From: Halomonas aestuarii
GTDB taxonomy: Bacteria > Pseudomonadota > Gammaproteobacteria > Pseudomonadales > Halomonadaceae
Direction: 5' to 3'
NCBI RefSeq assembly: GCF_001886615.1
Contig: NZ_CP018139.1
Span: forward strand, 1,488,001-1,552,000
Length of the DNA: 64,000 nucleotides
In this document: positions 53,566 through 63,036 of the stretch, in pieces
Position numbering within the stretch: the first letter of the stretch is position 1
Layout: each line of letters opens with the position of its first letter
Notes under the pieces: model-generated
Told to the model about the DNA's origin: nothing
Database searches by the model: none
What the model saw: only the letters and a program-made list of their open reading frames with translations
Translations under genes and position numbers: made by a program

Positions 53566-54224
53566 CCCCGAATGCCCATGCCCCCGCCACGATCCTGATC
53601 ATCGACGATCACCCGCTGCTGCGCCGGGGGGTGACCCAGCTGCTCGAGCTGGAGGACGACCTGGCCCTCGCCGGCGAGACCGGCGAGCCCGAGGACGGCA
53701 TCCGCCTGGCCGGCGAGCTGGACCCGGACCTGATCCTGCTGGACCTCAACATGCCGGGGATGGACGGCATCGAGACGCTCAAGCGACTGCGCCAGAATGG
53801 CTTCGCCGGGCGCATCGTGATGTTCACGGTCTCCGACCACGAGGAGGACGTGGTCGCCGCCCTGCGCGCCGGCGCCGACGGCTACCTTCTAAAGGACATG
53901 GACCCGGACGACATGGTCCGCCAGCTCCACCAGGCGGCGCTGGGCCGCATGGTGATCAGCGAGAGCCTCACCGCCCTGCTCGCCGAGGCCCTGCGCAGCC
54001 AGCGCTCCCAGCCGGCCACCCCGGACATCCACAGCCTGACCCAGCGCGAGCGGGAGATCCTGCGCGAGCTGGCCGCGGGCCTCTCCAACAAGCTGATCGC
54101 CCGCCAGCTCGACATCACCGAGGGCACGGTGAAGGTCCACGTCAAGCACCTGCTCAAGAAGCTCAACCTGCGCTCCCGGGTGGAGGCCGCGGTGTGGGCC
54201 GTGCAGGAGGGTGTGGACAACTAG
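53562..54224 (+). CDS. narL: Nitrate/nitrite response regulator
   Basis: A 220-residue LuxR-type response regulator. The acceptor is Asp61 ([11 protein letters not shown]), Lys in YLLKDM, and the C-terminal HTH is [20 protein letters not shown] followed by [16 protein letters not shown]. NarL binds TACYYMT heptamers; inverted 7-2-7 pairs occur in front of narG, narK1 and narK2. Confidence 0.95.
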   Translation: MTPNAHAPATILIIDDHPLLRRGVTQLLELEDDLALAGETGEPEDGIRLAGELDPDLILLDLNMPGMDGIETLKRLRQNGFAGRIVMFTVSDHEEDVVAALRAGADGYLLKDMDPDDMVRQLHQAALGRMVISESLTALLAEALRSQRSQPATPDIHSLTQREREILRELAAGLSNKLIARQLDITEGTVKVHVKHLLKKLNLRSRVEAAVWAVQEGVDN

Positions 54225-54343
54225 CCCGGCGGGACTCTCTGTGGATACCTCCAAATAATCCCGGTGCCCGTCCCCGCGCCCTCGCCGACCGCGTGACGGG
54301 CCTAACTCCCTGATATTGCGGTACAGTCCCCCGACTACCCCCC

Positions 54344-54359
54344 TACCCCCCAAGGGGTA
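54344..54359. promoter_or_regulatory. NarL-type 7-2-7 site upstream of narK1
   Basis: TACCCCC and AGGGGTA (inverse TACCCCT) are separated by CA. Both arms match the NarL heptamer consensus. An additional TACCCCC begins at 54336. The site is about 140 bp before the narK1 start. Confidence 0.75.
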
Positions 54360-54437
54360 TCCCGCTGTTTTTCTGCCCTTTTTCGCCCGTTTCGCCGCCC
54401 TTTCCCCCGGCGTATCTTGCGCTGCAAGGCCCCAGGC

Positions 54438-54451
54438 TTGATGTCGGTCAA
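54438..54451. promoter_or_regulatory. FNR/Dnr-type box upstream of narK1
   Basis: TTGAT-GTCG-GTCAA differs from the TTGAT-N4-ATCAA consensus by one base. It lies 51 bp before the narK1 start, compatible with activation near -41.5. Confidence 0.65.
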
Positions 54452-54501
54452 CCGCCATCGCGCGACGGGGCGTCACCGAAAGACCGCAAGGGGGATACAC
54501 C

Positions 54502-56154
54502 ATGACCAGAGAGAGTGCCGATTCCACCCACTGGGAGGCCGAGCGCCAGCCGCTCCCGCCCGGGGGCCGGCGCAACGCCGACATCGAACACTGGGATGTC
54601 GAGAACGAGGAGTTCTGGAAGCGGCAGGGCAGGAAGATTGCCAGCCGCAACCTGTGGATCTCCATTCCCAGCCTGCTGATGGGCTTCGCCGTCTGGCTGA
54701 TGTGGGGCATGATCACCACCCAGATGCGCAACCTCGGCTTCCCGTTCACGGTGGACCAGCTGTTCACCCTGACCGCCATCGCCGGGCTCTCCGGCGCCAC
54801 CCTGCGCATTCCGGCCTCGTTCATGATCCGCATCGCCGGCGGACGCAACACCATCTTCCTGACCACCGCCCTGCTCATGCTCCCGGCGCTCGGCACCGGC
54901 ATCGCGTTGATGAACCCGGGCACGCCCTTCTGGATCTTCCAGGCCCTGGCGCTGCTCTCGGGGATCGGCGGCGGCAACTTCGCCAACTCCATGAGCAACA
55001 TCTCCAGCTTCTACCCGAAGAAGCAGCAGGGCTATGCCCTAGGCATGAACGCGGGCCTCGGCAACTTCGGCGTCACCACCATGCAGATCCTGATCCCGCT
55101 GGTGATGACCGTGGGGCTGTTCGGCGCGCTGGGTGGCGAACCGATGGAGCTGCAGAAGGCCAGCGGCACCCTGATCGGCCGCATCGAGGCCGGTACCGAC
55201 ACCTGGATCCAGAACGCCGGCTTCATCTGGCTGGTCTTCCTGATCCCGCTGGCCTTCGCCGGCTGGTTCGGCATGAACAACATTCGCGCCATCACCCCCA
55301 ACCCGGGTACCCCGGTGCAGGCCTTCGGCAAGATCCTCGGCCTCTACGGCGTGGGCCTGATCACCTCGGTGATCGGCGTGGTCGCCCTGGGCTGGCTGAA
55401 CATGTGGCTCGCCCTGCCGCTGACCATCGCCCTGACCCTGTTCCTGCTGCGCCTGATTCCCGGTGACATCAAGCCGAACATCCAGAAGCAGTTCGCGATC
55501 TTCTCCAACAAGCACACCTGGGCGATGACCGTGCTCTACATCGCCACCTTCGGCTCCTTCATCGGCTTCTCCGCCGCCCTGCCGCTCTCCATCAGCGTCA
55601 TCTTCGGCAACATGATGGATGTGGCCGCCGACGGCACCATCACCCGCGTGGCCAATCCCGACGCCCCCAGCGCCCTGACCTGGGCCTGGATGGGACCCTT
55701 CGTCGGCGCCCTGATCCGCCCGGTGGGCGGCTGGATCTCCGACAAGGTGGGTGGCGCCATCGTCACCCAGATCATCTCGGTGGTCATGGTCGTCGCCTCC
55801 GCGGCGGTGGGCTACGTGATGATGCTGGCCTACAACGCCACCGACCCCAACCAGTACTTCTGGATGTTCCTGACGCTCTTCATCGTGCTCTTCGCCGCCA
55901 GCGGCATCGGCAACGGCTCCACCTTCCGCAGCATCGGCTTTATCTTCGACCTGCAGCAGAAGGGCCCGGTGCTCGGCTGGACCTCCGCCGTGGCCGCCTA
56001 CGGCGCCTTCATCGCTCCGCGGGTGATGGGCGAGCAGATCAAGGCCGGCACCCCGGAGATGGCCATGTACGGGTTCGCGGTCTTCTACGCCCTCTGCCTG
56101 GTGGTCAACTGGTGGTTCTACCTGCGCGGCAACGCCTACGTGAAGAATCCCTGA
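54502..56154 (+). CDS. narK: Nitrate/nitrite antiporter, NarK type II
   Basis: A 550-residue MFS transporter like E. coli NarK/NarU. The nitrate signatures are GIGGGNFANSMSNISSFYPK and GIGNGSTFRSIGFIFD; Arg residues in the helices (LRIPASFMIRIAGGR) bind nitrate. The N-terminal DIEHWDVENEEFWKRQG is typical of the long NarK type. It probably exchanges external nitrate for internal nitrite. NarL and FNR/Dnr-type sites stand upstream. Confidence 0.92.
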   Translation: MTRESADSTHWEAERQPLPPGGRRNADIEHWDVENEEFWKRQGRKIASRNLWISIPSLLMGFAVWLMWGMITTQMRNLGFPFTVDQLFTLTAIAGLSGATLRIPASFMIRIAGGRNTIFLTTALLMLPALGTGIALMNPGTPFWIFQALALLSGIGGGNFANSMSNISSFYPKKQQGYALGMNAGLGNFGVTTMQILIPLVMTVGLFGALGGEPMELQKASGTLIGRIEAGTDTWIQNAGFIWLVFLIPLAFAGWFGMNNIRAITPNPGTPVQAFGKILGLYGVGLITSVIGVVALGWLNMWLALPLTIALTLFLLRLIPGDIKPNIQKQFAIFSNKHTWAMTVLYIATFGSFIGFSAALPLSISVIFGNMMDVAADGTITRVANPDAPSALTWAWMGPFVGALIRPVGGWISDKVGGAIVTQIISVVMVVASAAVGYVMMLAYNATDPNQYFWMFLTLFIVLFAASGIGNGSTFRSIGFIFDLQQKGPVLGWTSAVAAYGAFIAPRVMGEQIKAGTPEMAMYGFAVFYALCLVVNWWFYLRGNAYVKNP

Positions 56155-56238
56155 GCCCCACAGGACACAGGGCCGAGGCCATCACGGATGGACGAGGCAA
56201 GGGACGCCGAGGCGTCCCGAGTCACGGCGACAGCCCTG

Positions 56239-56254
56239 TACCTCCAAGGGGATA
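56239..56254. promoter_or_regulatory. NarL-type 7-2-7 site upstream of narK2
   Basis: TACCTCC and GGGGATA are separated by AA. It has the same design as the sites at 50138 and 54344 and lies 36 bp before an FNR/Dnr-type box. Confidence 0.65.
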
Positions 56255-56289
56255 GGCCCCGGAAATCAAGGAGTAGCGGCGGTGGCGTC

Positions 56290-56303
56290 TTGATGCAGGT
56301 CAA
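56290..56303. promoter_or_regulatory. FNR/Dnr-type box upstream of narK2
   Basis: TTGAT-GCAG-GTCAA, with the same single deviation from consensus as the box before narK1. It lies 67 bp before the narK2 start. Confidence 0.65.
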
Positions 56304-56369
56304 GGTGACCGGCGCCGCGACTGCCAGTCTGGAAGGCGACCATTCATGCATCGCCGAAGGAGGCACGAC

Positions 56370-57764
56370 ATGAAACATCTCGAGGGCGTGACCCGGCCCC
56401 AACAGGTCCGGGCACTTTCACTCAGCACCCTGGCATTCACCACCTGCTTCGCGGTGTGGACGATCTTTTCCATCATCGGCATCAAGATCAAGCAGGACCT
56501 CGGCCTCAACGAGACCCAGTTCGGCATCCTGGTGGCCACCCCGATCCTCACCGGCTCCATCAGCCGGATCTTCCTCGGCATCTGGACCGAGCAGTTCGGC
56601 GGCCGGCGCGTCTTCAGCCTGCTGATGCTGATCACGGCGGCCTGCGTCTTCCTGCTCTCCTTCGTCGAGTCCTATGCGATGTTCCTGGTCGCCGCCCTCG
56701 GGGTGGGCCTGGCCGGGGGCTCCTTCATCGTCGGCATCGCCTACACCTCCTACTGGTTCGAGAAGGAGCGCCAGGGCACGGCGCTGGGCATCTTCGGGGC
56801 CGGCAACGCCGGGGCCGCGGTGACCAACTTCGCCGCCCCCTTCCTGCTACTGGCGCTGGGCTGGGAGCAGACCGCGGTGGTCTACGCCATCGTGCTGGCG
56901 GCGGTGGCCGTGGGCTTCTGGGTCTTCTCCAAGGAGGATCCGCTGACCCTCTCCCGGCGTGGCCAGGGCGGCAAGCCCACCTCCGCCCGGGAGCAGCTCG
57001 AGCCGCTCCGGCACCTGCAGGTCTGGCGCTTCGCCCTCTACTACTTCTTCGTGTTCGGCGCCTTCGTCGCCCTGGCCTCCTACCTGCCGCGCTACTACGT
57101 CGGGGCCTACGACGTCAGCATCGCCGTGGCGGGCTCGCTGGCGGCCCTCTACACCCTGCCGGCCAGCGTCTTCCGGGCCCTCGGCGGCTGGCTGTCCGAC
57201 CGCTACGGCGCCCGCTCGATCATGTACCTGACCTTCATCGCCTCGCTGGTCTGCCTGTTCCTGCTCGCCTATCCCGAGACCCACTACGTGGTGGAGGGCA
57301 AGGACGGCCAGATCGCCTTCTCCCTGGCCATGCCGCTGTGGGGCGTGGTGATGCTGACCGTGCTGCTGGGCTTCTTCATGTCCCTGGGCAAGGCCGCCGT
57401 CTACAAGCACATCCCGGTCTACTATCCGGAGAACGTCGGCTCGGTGGGTGGCCTGGTCGGCATGATCGGCGGCCTGGGGGGCTTCTTCCTGCCCATCCTG
57501 TTCGGCATCGTGCTCGACCTCACCGGGGTCTGGACCAGCTCCTACATGGTGCTCTTCGTGCTGGTGGCGGTGTCGCTGATCTGGATGCATGGCGCCATTC
57601 GCCGCATGGAGCGCGCCCGGGTGCCGGAACTCGGCGAGGAGCGCTATCGCTACCTGCCGGAGCTCCAGGAGCCGGCGGCCCGCCATGCCAGCCGGGAGGC
57701 GTCGCGTACCGACGCCCCCGCCCCGACCTCGTCCCATGCCCCCTCCGGCAACGCCGAGGCCTGA
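56370..57764 (+). CDS. Nitrate transporter, NarK type I (nitrate/H+ symporter-like)
   Basis: A 464-residue MFS protein with 12 membrane segments. The first half shows SISRIFLGIWTEQFGGRRVF and GLAGGSFIVGIAYTSYWF, the second GLVGMIGGLGGFFLPILFG, typical of the NasA/NarK1 group, which is thought to import nitrate with protons. The C-terminal 50 residues are Pro/Ala/Ser-rich. The start at 56370 has GAAGGAGG 6 bp upstream. The type II and type I porters are adjacent separate genes here, while in Paracoccus they form one fused protein. Confidence 0.9.
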   Translation: MKHLEGVTRPQQVRALSLSTLAFTTCFAVWTIFSIIGIKIKQDLGLNETQFGILVATPILTGSISRIFLGIWTEQFGGRRVFSLLMLITAACVFLLSFVESYAMFLVAALGVGLAGGSFIVGIAYTSYWFEKERQGTALGIFGAGNAGAAVTNFAAPFLLLALGWEQTAVVYAIVLAAVAVGFWVFSKEDPLTLSRRGQGGKPTSAREQLEPLRHLQVWRFALYYFFVFGAFVALASYLPRYYVGAYDVSIAVAGSLAALYTLPASVFRALGGWLSDRYGARSIMYLTFIASLVCLFLLAYPETHYVVEGKDGQIAFSLAMPLWGVVMLTVLLGFFMSLGKAAVYKHIPVYYPENVGSVGGLVGMIGGLGGFFLPILFGIVLDLTGVWTSSYMVLFVLVAVSLIWMHGAIRRMERARVPELGEERYRYLPELQEPAARHASREASRTDAPAPTSSHAPSGNAEA

Positions 57765-57780
57765 GCCCCGCGTGACCGCC

Positions 57781-57804
57781 GAATGCCGCCTCCGGGCGGC
57801 ATTC
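57781..57804 (+). terminator. Hairpin terminator after narK2
   Basis: GAATGCCGCC and GGCGGCATTC form a perfect 10-bp stem with a TCCG tetraloop 17 bp after the narK2 stop. There is no T-tract. Confidence 0.55.
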
Positions 57805-57869
57805 GCGCGTCAGGCCCCCGACTTGATCCAGGCCAGGAAAAGCCGCGGCCTCCCGCGCTATAGTGGCAT

Positions 57870-57883
57870 TTGAAATACATCAT
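57870..57883. promoter_or_regulatory. FNR/Dnr-type box upstream of the norEF-like genes
   Basis: TTGAA-ATAC-ATCAT keeps the TTGA and ATCA core of the FNR/Dnr palindrome. It lies 54 bp before the start of the DUF4870-like gene. No NarL pair is found in this gap, which suggests Dnr/NO control rather than nitrate control. Confidence 0.6.
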
Positions 57884-57936
57884 TGGCAGCCGGCCCCCTC
57901 GGGGTGCCCGACGCGCCGCCAGATGCGAGGTCGCCC

Positions 57937-58395
57937 ATGTCCACCCTCTCCTCCCGTGTCGCCGCGGCACTCCACGACGACGCCTTTCCCCACCTCAAGG
58001 CCAGCCGCGGCCGCGGCGCCGCCATCGTCGTCTACCTGCTCTTCCTGGGCAGCGTGCTGGCCGTGGTCACGGCCCCGGTCGGCGTGCTGATCGCCCACTG
58101 GCAGCGTGGCCGCGCCGAGGCCTGGGTCGCCACCCACCTGCAGTTCCAGATCCGCACCTTCTGGCTGGGCATGCTGGGCGGGGGGCTCTTCGTGGCCGCC
58201 TGGCAGCTGCTGGGGCTGGTCGGCGCCCCCGCGGTGGCGCCCTGGGCGCTGGGCTACGTCTACTTCACCGCCTGCCTGATCTGGATGGTGGCCCGCTGCG
58301 GCGTGGGCATCAGCCGGCTGACCTCCAACGAGCCGGTGCGCGACCCGACGAGCCTGGCCTTCGGCGGCGCCCGGGTCACCCTGGCGGACGAATGA
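57937..58395 (+). CDS. DUF4870-like membrane protein
   Basis: A 152-residue inner-membrane protein with three hydrophobic segments (AIVVYLLFLGSVLAVVTAPV, FWLGMLGGGLFVAAWQLLGL, PWALGYVYFTACLIWMVA). The HLQFQIRTFWLG motif before the second segment is typical of small membrane proteins of the DUF4870 type. The start at 57937 is preferred to an upstream ATG that would add 18 non-conserved residues. It overlaps the NorE-like gene by 4 bp, so it belongs to that unit. Function unknown, perhaps in NO handling. Confidence 0.65.
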   Translation: MSTLSSRVAAALHDDAFPHLKASRGRGAAIVVYLLFLGSVLAVVTAPVGVLIAHWQRGRAEAWVATHLQFQIRTFWLGMLGGGLFVAAWQLLGLVGAPAVAPWALGYVYFTACLIWMVARCGVGISRLTSNEPVRDPTSLAFGGARVTLADE

Positions 58396-58973
58396 GCGAG
58401 CGCACCCTGACACGCGAGCTGCCCAACCCCGGCTGGGGACCGCTCTCGGCGCTGCCCGGCAACCCGCTGATGTGGGTGCTGATCTTGAGCGAGATGCTGG
58501 TCTTCAGTGCCTTCTTCGCGCTCTACGCCGCGGAGCGTGTCGGCGCGACGGCGCTGTTCGACGCCTCCCAGCGCGAGCTCGACCCCCTGGTCGGCGGGCT
58601 CAACACCCTGGTGCTGCTGACCAGCGGGCTCTGTGTGGCCCTGGCCGTGGAGGCGGTGAGCGCCGCGCGGCTCCGCCGTGCCCGCCAATGGCTGGGGGCC
58701 TCCATGGCGCTGGGCGTGCTGTTCGGCGTCATCAAGGGGATCGAGTATGCCGGCAAGTTCGCAGCCGGCATCACCCCGGAAACCAACGCCTTCTTCGGTT
58801 TCTACTACGGGCTCACCGCCTTCCACTTCGCCCACGTGCTGTTCGGCCTGGCGCTGCTGGCCCTGGTGACCTGGCGCACCTCCACCGAGAACGTGGAGAC
58901 CGCCGCGGCCTTCTGGCACATGGTCGACCTGATCTGGATCCTGCTCTACCCGCTGCTCTATCTATTGCGCTGA
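58392..58973 (+). CDS. Cytochrome c oxidase subunit III-like protein (NorE family)
   Basis: A 193-residue membrane protein with five segments: LMWVLILSEMLVFSAFFALY, the region ending in GITPETNAFFGFYYGLTAFH, and the C-terminal AAAFWHMVDLIWILLYPLLY. The pattern matches NorE, a subunit-III homologue linked to nitric oxide reductase loci. No norCB genes are in the window, so the catalytic subunits would have to be elsewhere. It overlaps the preceding gene (ATGA). Confidence 0.85.
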   Translation: MSERTLTRELPNPGWGPLSALPGNPLMWVLILSEMLVFSAFFALYAAERVGATALFDASQRELDPLVGGLNTLVLLTSGLCVALAVEAVSAARLRRARQWLGASMALGVLFGVIKGIEYAGKFAAGITPETNAFFGFYYGLTAFHFAHVLFGLALLALVTWRTSTENVETAAAFWHMVDLIWILLYPLLYLLR

Positions 58974-59013
58974 AGGCTCTCCCTCAAGCTGAAGGCTCCC
59001 TCCCGAGGTGACC

Positions 59014-59307
59014 ATGACCGCCCTGCCTGGCACCCGCCGCCTGCTCACCACCTGGGTCACGCTGATGGCCCTGACGCTGCTTTCGATGCTCTCGGCGCGG
59101 TTGAACCAGGGCAACTGGCAGGCGCTGCCGCTGTGGTCGGCGGGCCTGGTGGTCGTCGCCACCGGCTTCAAGGCCCAGCGGCTGCTGATGGTCTACCTCA
59201 ACCTGCGCGCCGCCACGCCGGCCTGGAAGGGCACCTTCGTGGGCCTGGTGGTGCTGACGCTGGCGCTGATCGCCGGCGGCTACCTGGTGGCACGGCTGGC
59301 CGGCTGA
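59014..59307 (+). CDS. NorF-like small membrane protein (subunit IV type)
   Basis: A 97-residue protein with three hydrophobic segments (TWVTLMALTLLSMLSARL, LPLWSAGLVVVATGFKAQRL, FVGLVVLTLALIAGGYLVAR). FKAQRLLMVYLNLR after the second segment is the usual NorF/COX IV signature. The start at 59014 has GAGG 5 bp upstream. It is 40 bp after the NorE-like gene. NorE and NorF are accessory factors of NO reductase. Confidence 0.82.
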   Translation: MTALPGTRRLLTTWVTLMALTLLSMLSARLNQGNWQALPLWSAGLVVVATGFKAQRLLMVYLNLRAATPAWKGTFVGLVVLTLALIAGGYLVARLAG

Positions 59308-59554
59308 CGCCGACTCCGGCCAGCAAGCTTCCCTGCCGCGGTTCGTACGCTAGAGCCTCCCCCTGGCGCCTCCGCAGGACGCGGGATCCCGTCGCCGCTT
59401 GCCGTTACTCCCGAGCCAGCGAGAACGTGCCCCGCGCCGGGATGCCTGTTATAAGTGAAAGTGCAGGCGGCAAGCATCCTGCCATTCGGCAAGTGACTCA
59501 CGCGAACGTGGCTTCTGCGTTGGCTCAAAAGCGTCGCTGGGCGACGAAAGGATT

Positions 59555-60403
59555 ATGACCTCGCCACCCTGCTCGGCATCCGGCCCTCTCGTGGCCATCG
59601 GCGGTGCCGAGGACAGGAAATCCGACCTGGAGATCCTCAAACGGGTCTTTGCCCTGGCCCCCGAGGGTAACCTCGAGGTTGCGGTCATCGCCACCGCGAG
59701 CAGCATCCCCGACCAGATCCTGCCCGACTACGAAGCGGCCTTTGAACGCCTGGGGGCCAGCCACGTCCATTTGTTGGGTATCCGCGACCGCCGTCAGGCG
59801 GCCGAGAATGAAACCGTTCGCCTGATCGAGCAGAGCGGCGTCATCTTCTTCACCGGCGGAGACCAGCTTCGCCTGACCAATATCCTGGGTGGCTCCCCGG
59901 TGCTGAATGCCATCCGCAAACGCCTCGACAGCGGCGCAGTGGTGGCCGGGACCAGTGCCGGTGCTGCGGCCATGCCGGGCACCATGATCTATAACGGTGC
60001 TGCCACCGACGCCCTGCGCAAGGGTGGGGTCAACATGACCTTCGGCCTCGGCTTCGTCGACGGCCTGATCATCGACAGCCACTTCCTCGAGCGCGGGCGC
60101 TTGACGCGCCTGATGGAAGTCGGGGCGACCAACCCGGAATACCTCGGGGTGGGCCTGGGCGAGGATGCCGGTGTGATCATCCACCCCCACGGCATCCTCG
60201 AGGCCATCGGCTCGGGGCATGTCATCCTCATCGACAGCCGGGACCTGGCGAGCTCGAATATCGCCGATCTCTCCATGGGCGAACCGGTGGCCATCGAGAA
60301 CATGATCCTCCATGCGATGGTCAGCAGCCATGGGTTCGACGTCGAGGCGCGGCGCTATCTCGTCCCCCACGAACTCGGCGCCATTCTCGCGGAGGGACGA
60401 TGA
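59555..60403 (+). CDS. cphB: Cyanophycinase
   Basis: A 282-residue serine hydrolase that degrades cyanophycin (multi-L-arginyl-poly-L-aspartate) to beta-Asp-Arg dipeptides. The nucleophile Ser134 is in AGTSAGAA; FFTGGDQLRL, IIDSHFLERGRLTRL and GLGEDAGVII are further family segments. The upstream gap of 247 bp shows a TATAAG-like -10 near 59450 but no clear -35. The stop overlaps the cphA start (ATGA). Confidence 0.95.
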   Translation: MTSPPCSASGPLVAIGGAEDRKSDLEILKRVFALAPEGNLEVAVIATASSIPDQILPDYEAAFERLGASHVHLLGIRDRRQAAENETVRLIEQSGVIFFTGGDQLRLTNILGGSPVLNAIRKRLDSGAVVAGTSAGAAAMPGTMIYNGAATDALRKGGVNMTFGLGFVDGLIIDSHFLERGRLTRLMEVGATNPEYLGVGLGEDAGVIIHPHGILEAIGSGHVILIDSRDLASSNIADLSMGEPVAIENMILHAMVSSHGFDVEARRYLVPHELGAILAEGR

Positions 60404-63036
60404 ACATTCTCGAGCACCGGGCCCTGCGTGGCCCGAACTACTACAGCCGCTACCCGGCCATCTTCTTGCGCCTGGACATCGGCAACCTCGAGGAGAAGCC
60501 AAGCGATCTCGTCCCCGGCATCGTCGAGCGGATTACCGCCCTGCTGCCGACCCTGCAGGAGCACCGCTGCTCGGTGGGCCGGCCCGGCGGCTTCCTGGAG
60601 CGACTAGAGCGCGGCACTTGGGCCGGTCATGTCGTCGAGCATGTCGCCATCGAGTTGCAGAACCTGATCGGCTTTTCGGTGGGCTACGGCAAGACCATCG
60701 ACAGCTACGACACCGGCATCTACAACGTGGTCTACCGCTACCGGGATGAGGCCTGTGGGCTGGCCGCAGGCGTCGAAGCCGTCGACCTCGTCGAACGACT
60801 GTTCGCCGGCGAGGCGATCGACATGCCGGCGATCATCGACCGCCTCAAGCAGGTGCGCGACGCCCACATGCTGGGCCCCTCCACGGCCGCGATCGTTGCC
60901 GCGGCCAACCAGCGGGGCATTCCCCATACCCGCTTGAGCGAGGACAACAGCTACATCCAGTTCGGCCAGGGTCACCGGCAGCAACGCATCCAGGCGACGG
61001 TGACCAGCCATACTGACCTGATCGGCTTCGGCATCGCCGACGACAAGGAGTGGACCAAGCAGGTGCTCGGCGATGCCGGCATCCCGGTACCCCGGGGGCG
61101 GGTGTGCGGCTCCTTCGATGAGGCGCTCGACGCCGTCCGCGACATCGGCTATCCCGTCGCGGTGAAGCCGGTCATCGGCAACCATGGCCGAGGCGTGAGC
61201 ACCAACATCGAGGACGACCCGTCGCTGCGTGAGGCCTTCGACATCGCCGCCCATCGCCACCCATCGGTGATCGTCGAGCAGTCCATTCGTGGCGAGGACC
61301 ATCGCCTGCTGGTCATCGACAACAAGCTCGTGGCCGCGGCCCGCCGCCGCCCGGCGCATGTGGTCGGCGATGGGGTCGCCACCCTGCAGGCCCTGGTCGA
61401 CGAGGAGAACCGGGACCCGCGGCGCGGCATCGGCCACGAGAACCTGCTGACCCAGATCCAGCTAGACGAGCAGTCGCTGCGACTCATCGGCCAGCAGGAC
61501 CTGACCCTGCAGAGCGTCATCCCCGCCGGCCAGATGGTCTTCCTCAAGCCCACGGCGAACCTCAGCACCGGGGGCACGGCCACGGACATGACCGACGACG
61601 TCCATCCGGACGTGCGCTACATGGCGGAGCGCATCGCGCGGCTGGTGGGGCTGGACATCATCGGCATCGACCTGCTGGCTGAGACCCTGACCCGGCCGCT
61701 GGAGAAGCAGTCCGCCGCCGTGGTCGAGGTCAACGCCGGGCCCGGCTTTCGCATGCACCTCTCGCCCACCCACGGGGAGGGCCGGGATGTCGGTCGCCCG
61801 GTGATCGACATGCTGTTCCCCGACAGCGAGGCCACGGGGCGCATTCCCGTCGTGGGGGTCACCGGCACCAACGGCAAGACCACCACGGTGAGACTGCTGT
61901 CGCACCTGCTTCGCCAGTCGGGACGCAATGTCGGCATGGCCTGCACCGGGACCATCGAAGTCGACAATCATGTGATCCTGCGCGGTGACTACAGCGGTCC
62001 CCAGGCGGCCGCCATCGTGCTGCGCGAGCCGACGGTCGAGTGCGCCGTGCTCGAGGTCGCCCGCGGCGGCATCATGCGCCGCGGCCTGGGGTTCGACGAG
62101 TGCGACGTGGGGGTATTGCTGAATATCGCCAGCGACCACCTTGGCGAGCAGGACATTCATACCCTCGATGAACTGGCGCGGTGCAAGTTGGTGGTGATCG
62201 ATGCCGTCCGCCAGGGCGGGACGGCGGTCCTCAACGCTGACGACCCCAGGGTGCTGGAGGGCCAGGAGTGGGCCCGGGGTGACATCATCTTCTTCACCCT
62301 GGACCCCGACTCGCGCCCCGTCCGCCGGCATGTCCGCGAACACGGCGTCGCCTTTACCGTCCACAGCGAACGCATCGTGATGCGCCAGGGCCATGTCGAG
62401 GCGGAGGTGATCCCGGTGGTGGACGCACCGATCACCTTCGAGGGACATGCCCGCTTCAACGTCGCCAATGCCCTGGCCGCCAGCGCCGCCGCCTATGCCC
62501 TGGGGCTCTCCATCGCCGATATCCAGAGGGGCCTGCAGACCTTCCACCCCACCCCGGGACAGAATCCCGGCCGCACCAACCTCATCGACGCCGACGGCAT
62601 GAAGGTGCTGATCGACTACGGTCACAACGTGCCGGCGCTCGAGGCCTTGAGCGAGCTGGTGGGCTGCATTCCGGCCCGGCGGCGCATCAGCGTGGCCAGC
62701 GCGCCGGGGAATCGCCGTGACGAGGACCTGTTCACGCTGGGCACGCTGCTCGCCAGGATGCACGACGTCGTCTTCATCTACGAGACCGACGCCCGCGGAC
62801 GCGCGCCCGGTGACGCCGCTCGCCTGCTGCGCGACGGTGCCCAGTCAGTGCCGGACGCCTGCCGGGTCGAGATCATCATGGAGGAGTCCCGGGCCGTCGA
62901 CCGGGCCCTCGATGAGGCCAGCGAAGGCGACCTGCTGGTGCTGCTGATCGATGATGTCGAGGGCGCGATCGAGCGCCTGAAGGGCCGCCGTTTCTCGCCG
63001 CCGGCGGGGACTGACCCAGCGGATGAGTCGCCATGA
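60400..63036 (+). CDS. cphA: Cyanophycin synthetase
   Basis: An 878-residue enzyme that makes cyanophycin from Asp and Arg with ATP. Domains: N-terminal (1 to about 160), ATP-grasp (about 160-470; PVAVKPVIGNHGRGVSTNI, IIGIDLLAETL), and a Mur-ligase-like domain (from about 485; P-loop VTGTNGKTTTVRLL). Length is normal for the family. It lies between cphB and iadA, all with 4-bp overlaps, so synthesis and breakdown enzymes are made from one message. Confidence 0.96.
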   Translation: MNILEHRALRGPNYYSRYPAIFLRLDIGNLEEKPSDLVPGIVERITALLPTLQEHRCSVGRPGGFLERLERGTWAGHVVEHVAIELQNLIGFSVGYGKTIDSYDTGIYNVVYRYRDEACGLAAGVEAVDLVERLFAGEAIDMPAIIDRLKQVRDAHMLGPSTAAIVAAANQRGIPHTRLSEDNSYIQFGQGHRQQRIQATVTSHTDLIGFGIADDKEWTKQVLGDAGIPVPRGRVCGSFDEALDAVRDIGYPVAVKPVIGNHGRGVSTNIEDDPSLREAFDIAAHRHPSVIVEQSIRGEDHRLLVIDNKLVAAARRRPAHVVGDGVATLQALVDEENRDPRRGIGHENLLTQIQLDEQSLRLIGQQDLTLQSVIPAGQMVFLKPTANLSTGGTATDMTDDVHPDVRYMAERIARLVGLDIIGIDLLAETLTRPLEKQSAAVVEVNAGPGFRMHLSPTHGEGRDVGRPVIDMLFPDSEATGRIPVVGVTGTNGKTTTVRLLSHLLRQSGRNVGMACTGTIEVDNHVILRGDYSGPQAAAIVLREPTVECAVLEVARGGIMRRGLGFDECDVGVLLNIASDHLGEQDIHTLDELARCKLVVIDAVRQGGTAVLNADDPRVLEGQEWARGDIIFFTLDPDSRPVRRHVREHGVAFTVHSERIVMRQGHVEAEVIPVVDAPITFEGHARFNVANALAASAAAYALGLSIADIQRGLQTFHPTPGQNPGRTNLIDADGMKVLIDYGHNVPALEALSELVGCIPARRRISVASAPGNRRDEDLFTLGTLLARMHDVVFIYETDARGRAPGDAARLLRDGAQSVPDACRVEIIMEESRAVDRALDEASEGDLLVLLIDDVEGAIERLKGRRFSPPAGTDPADESP

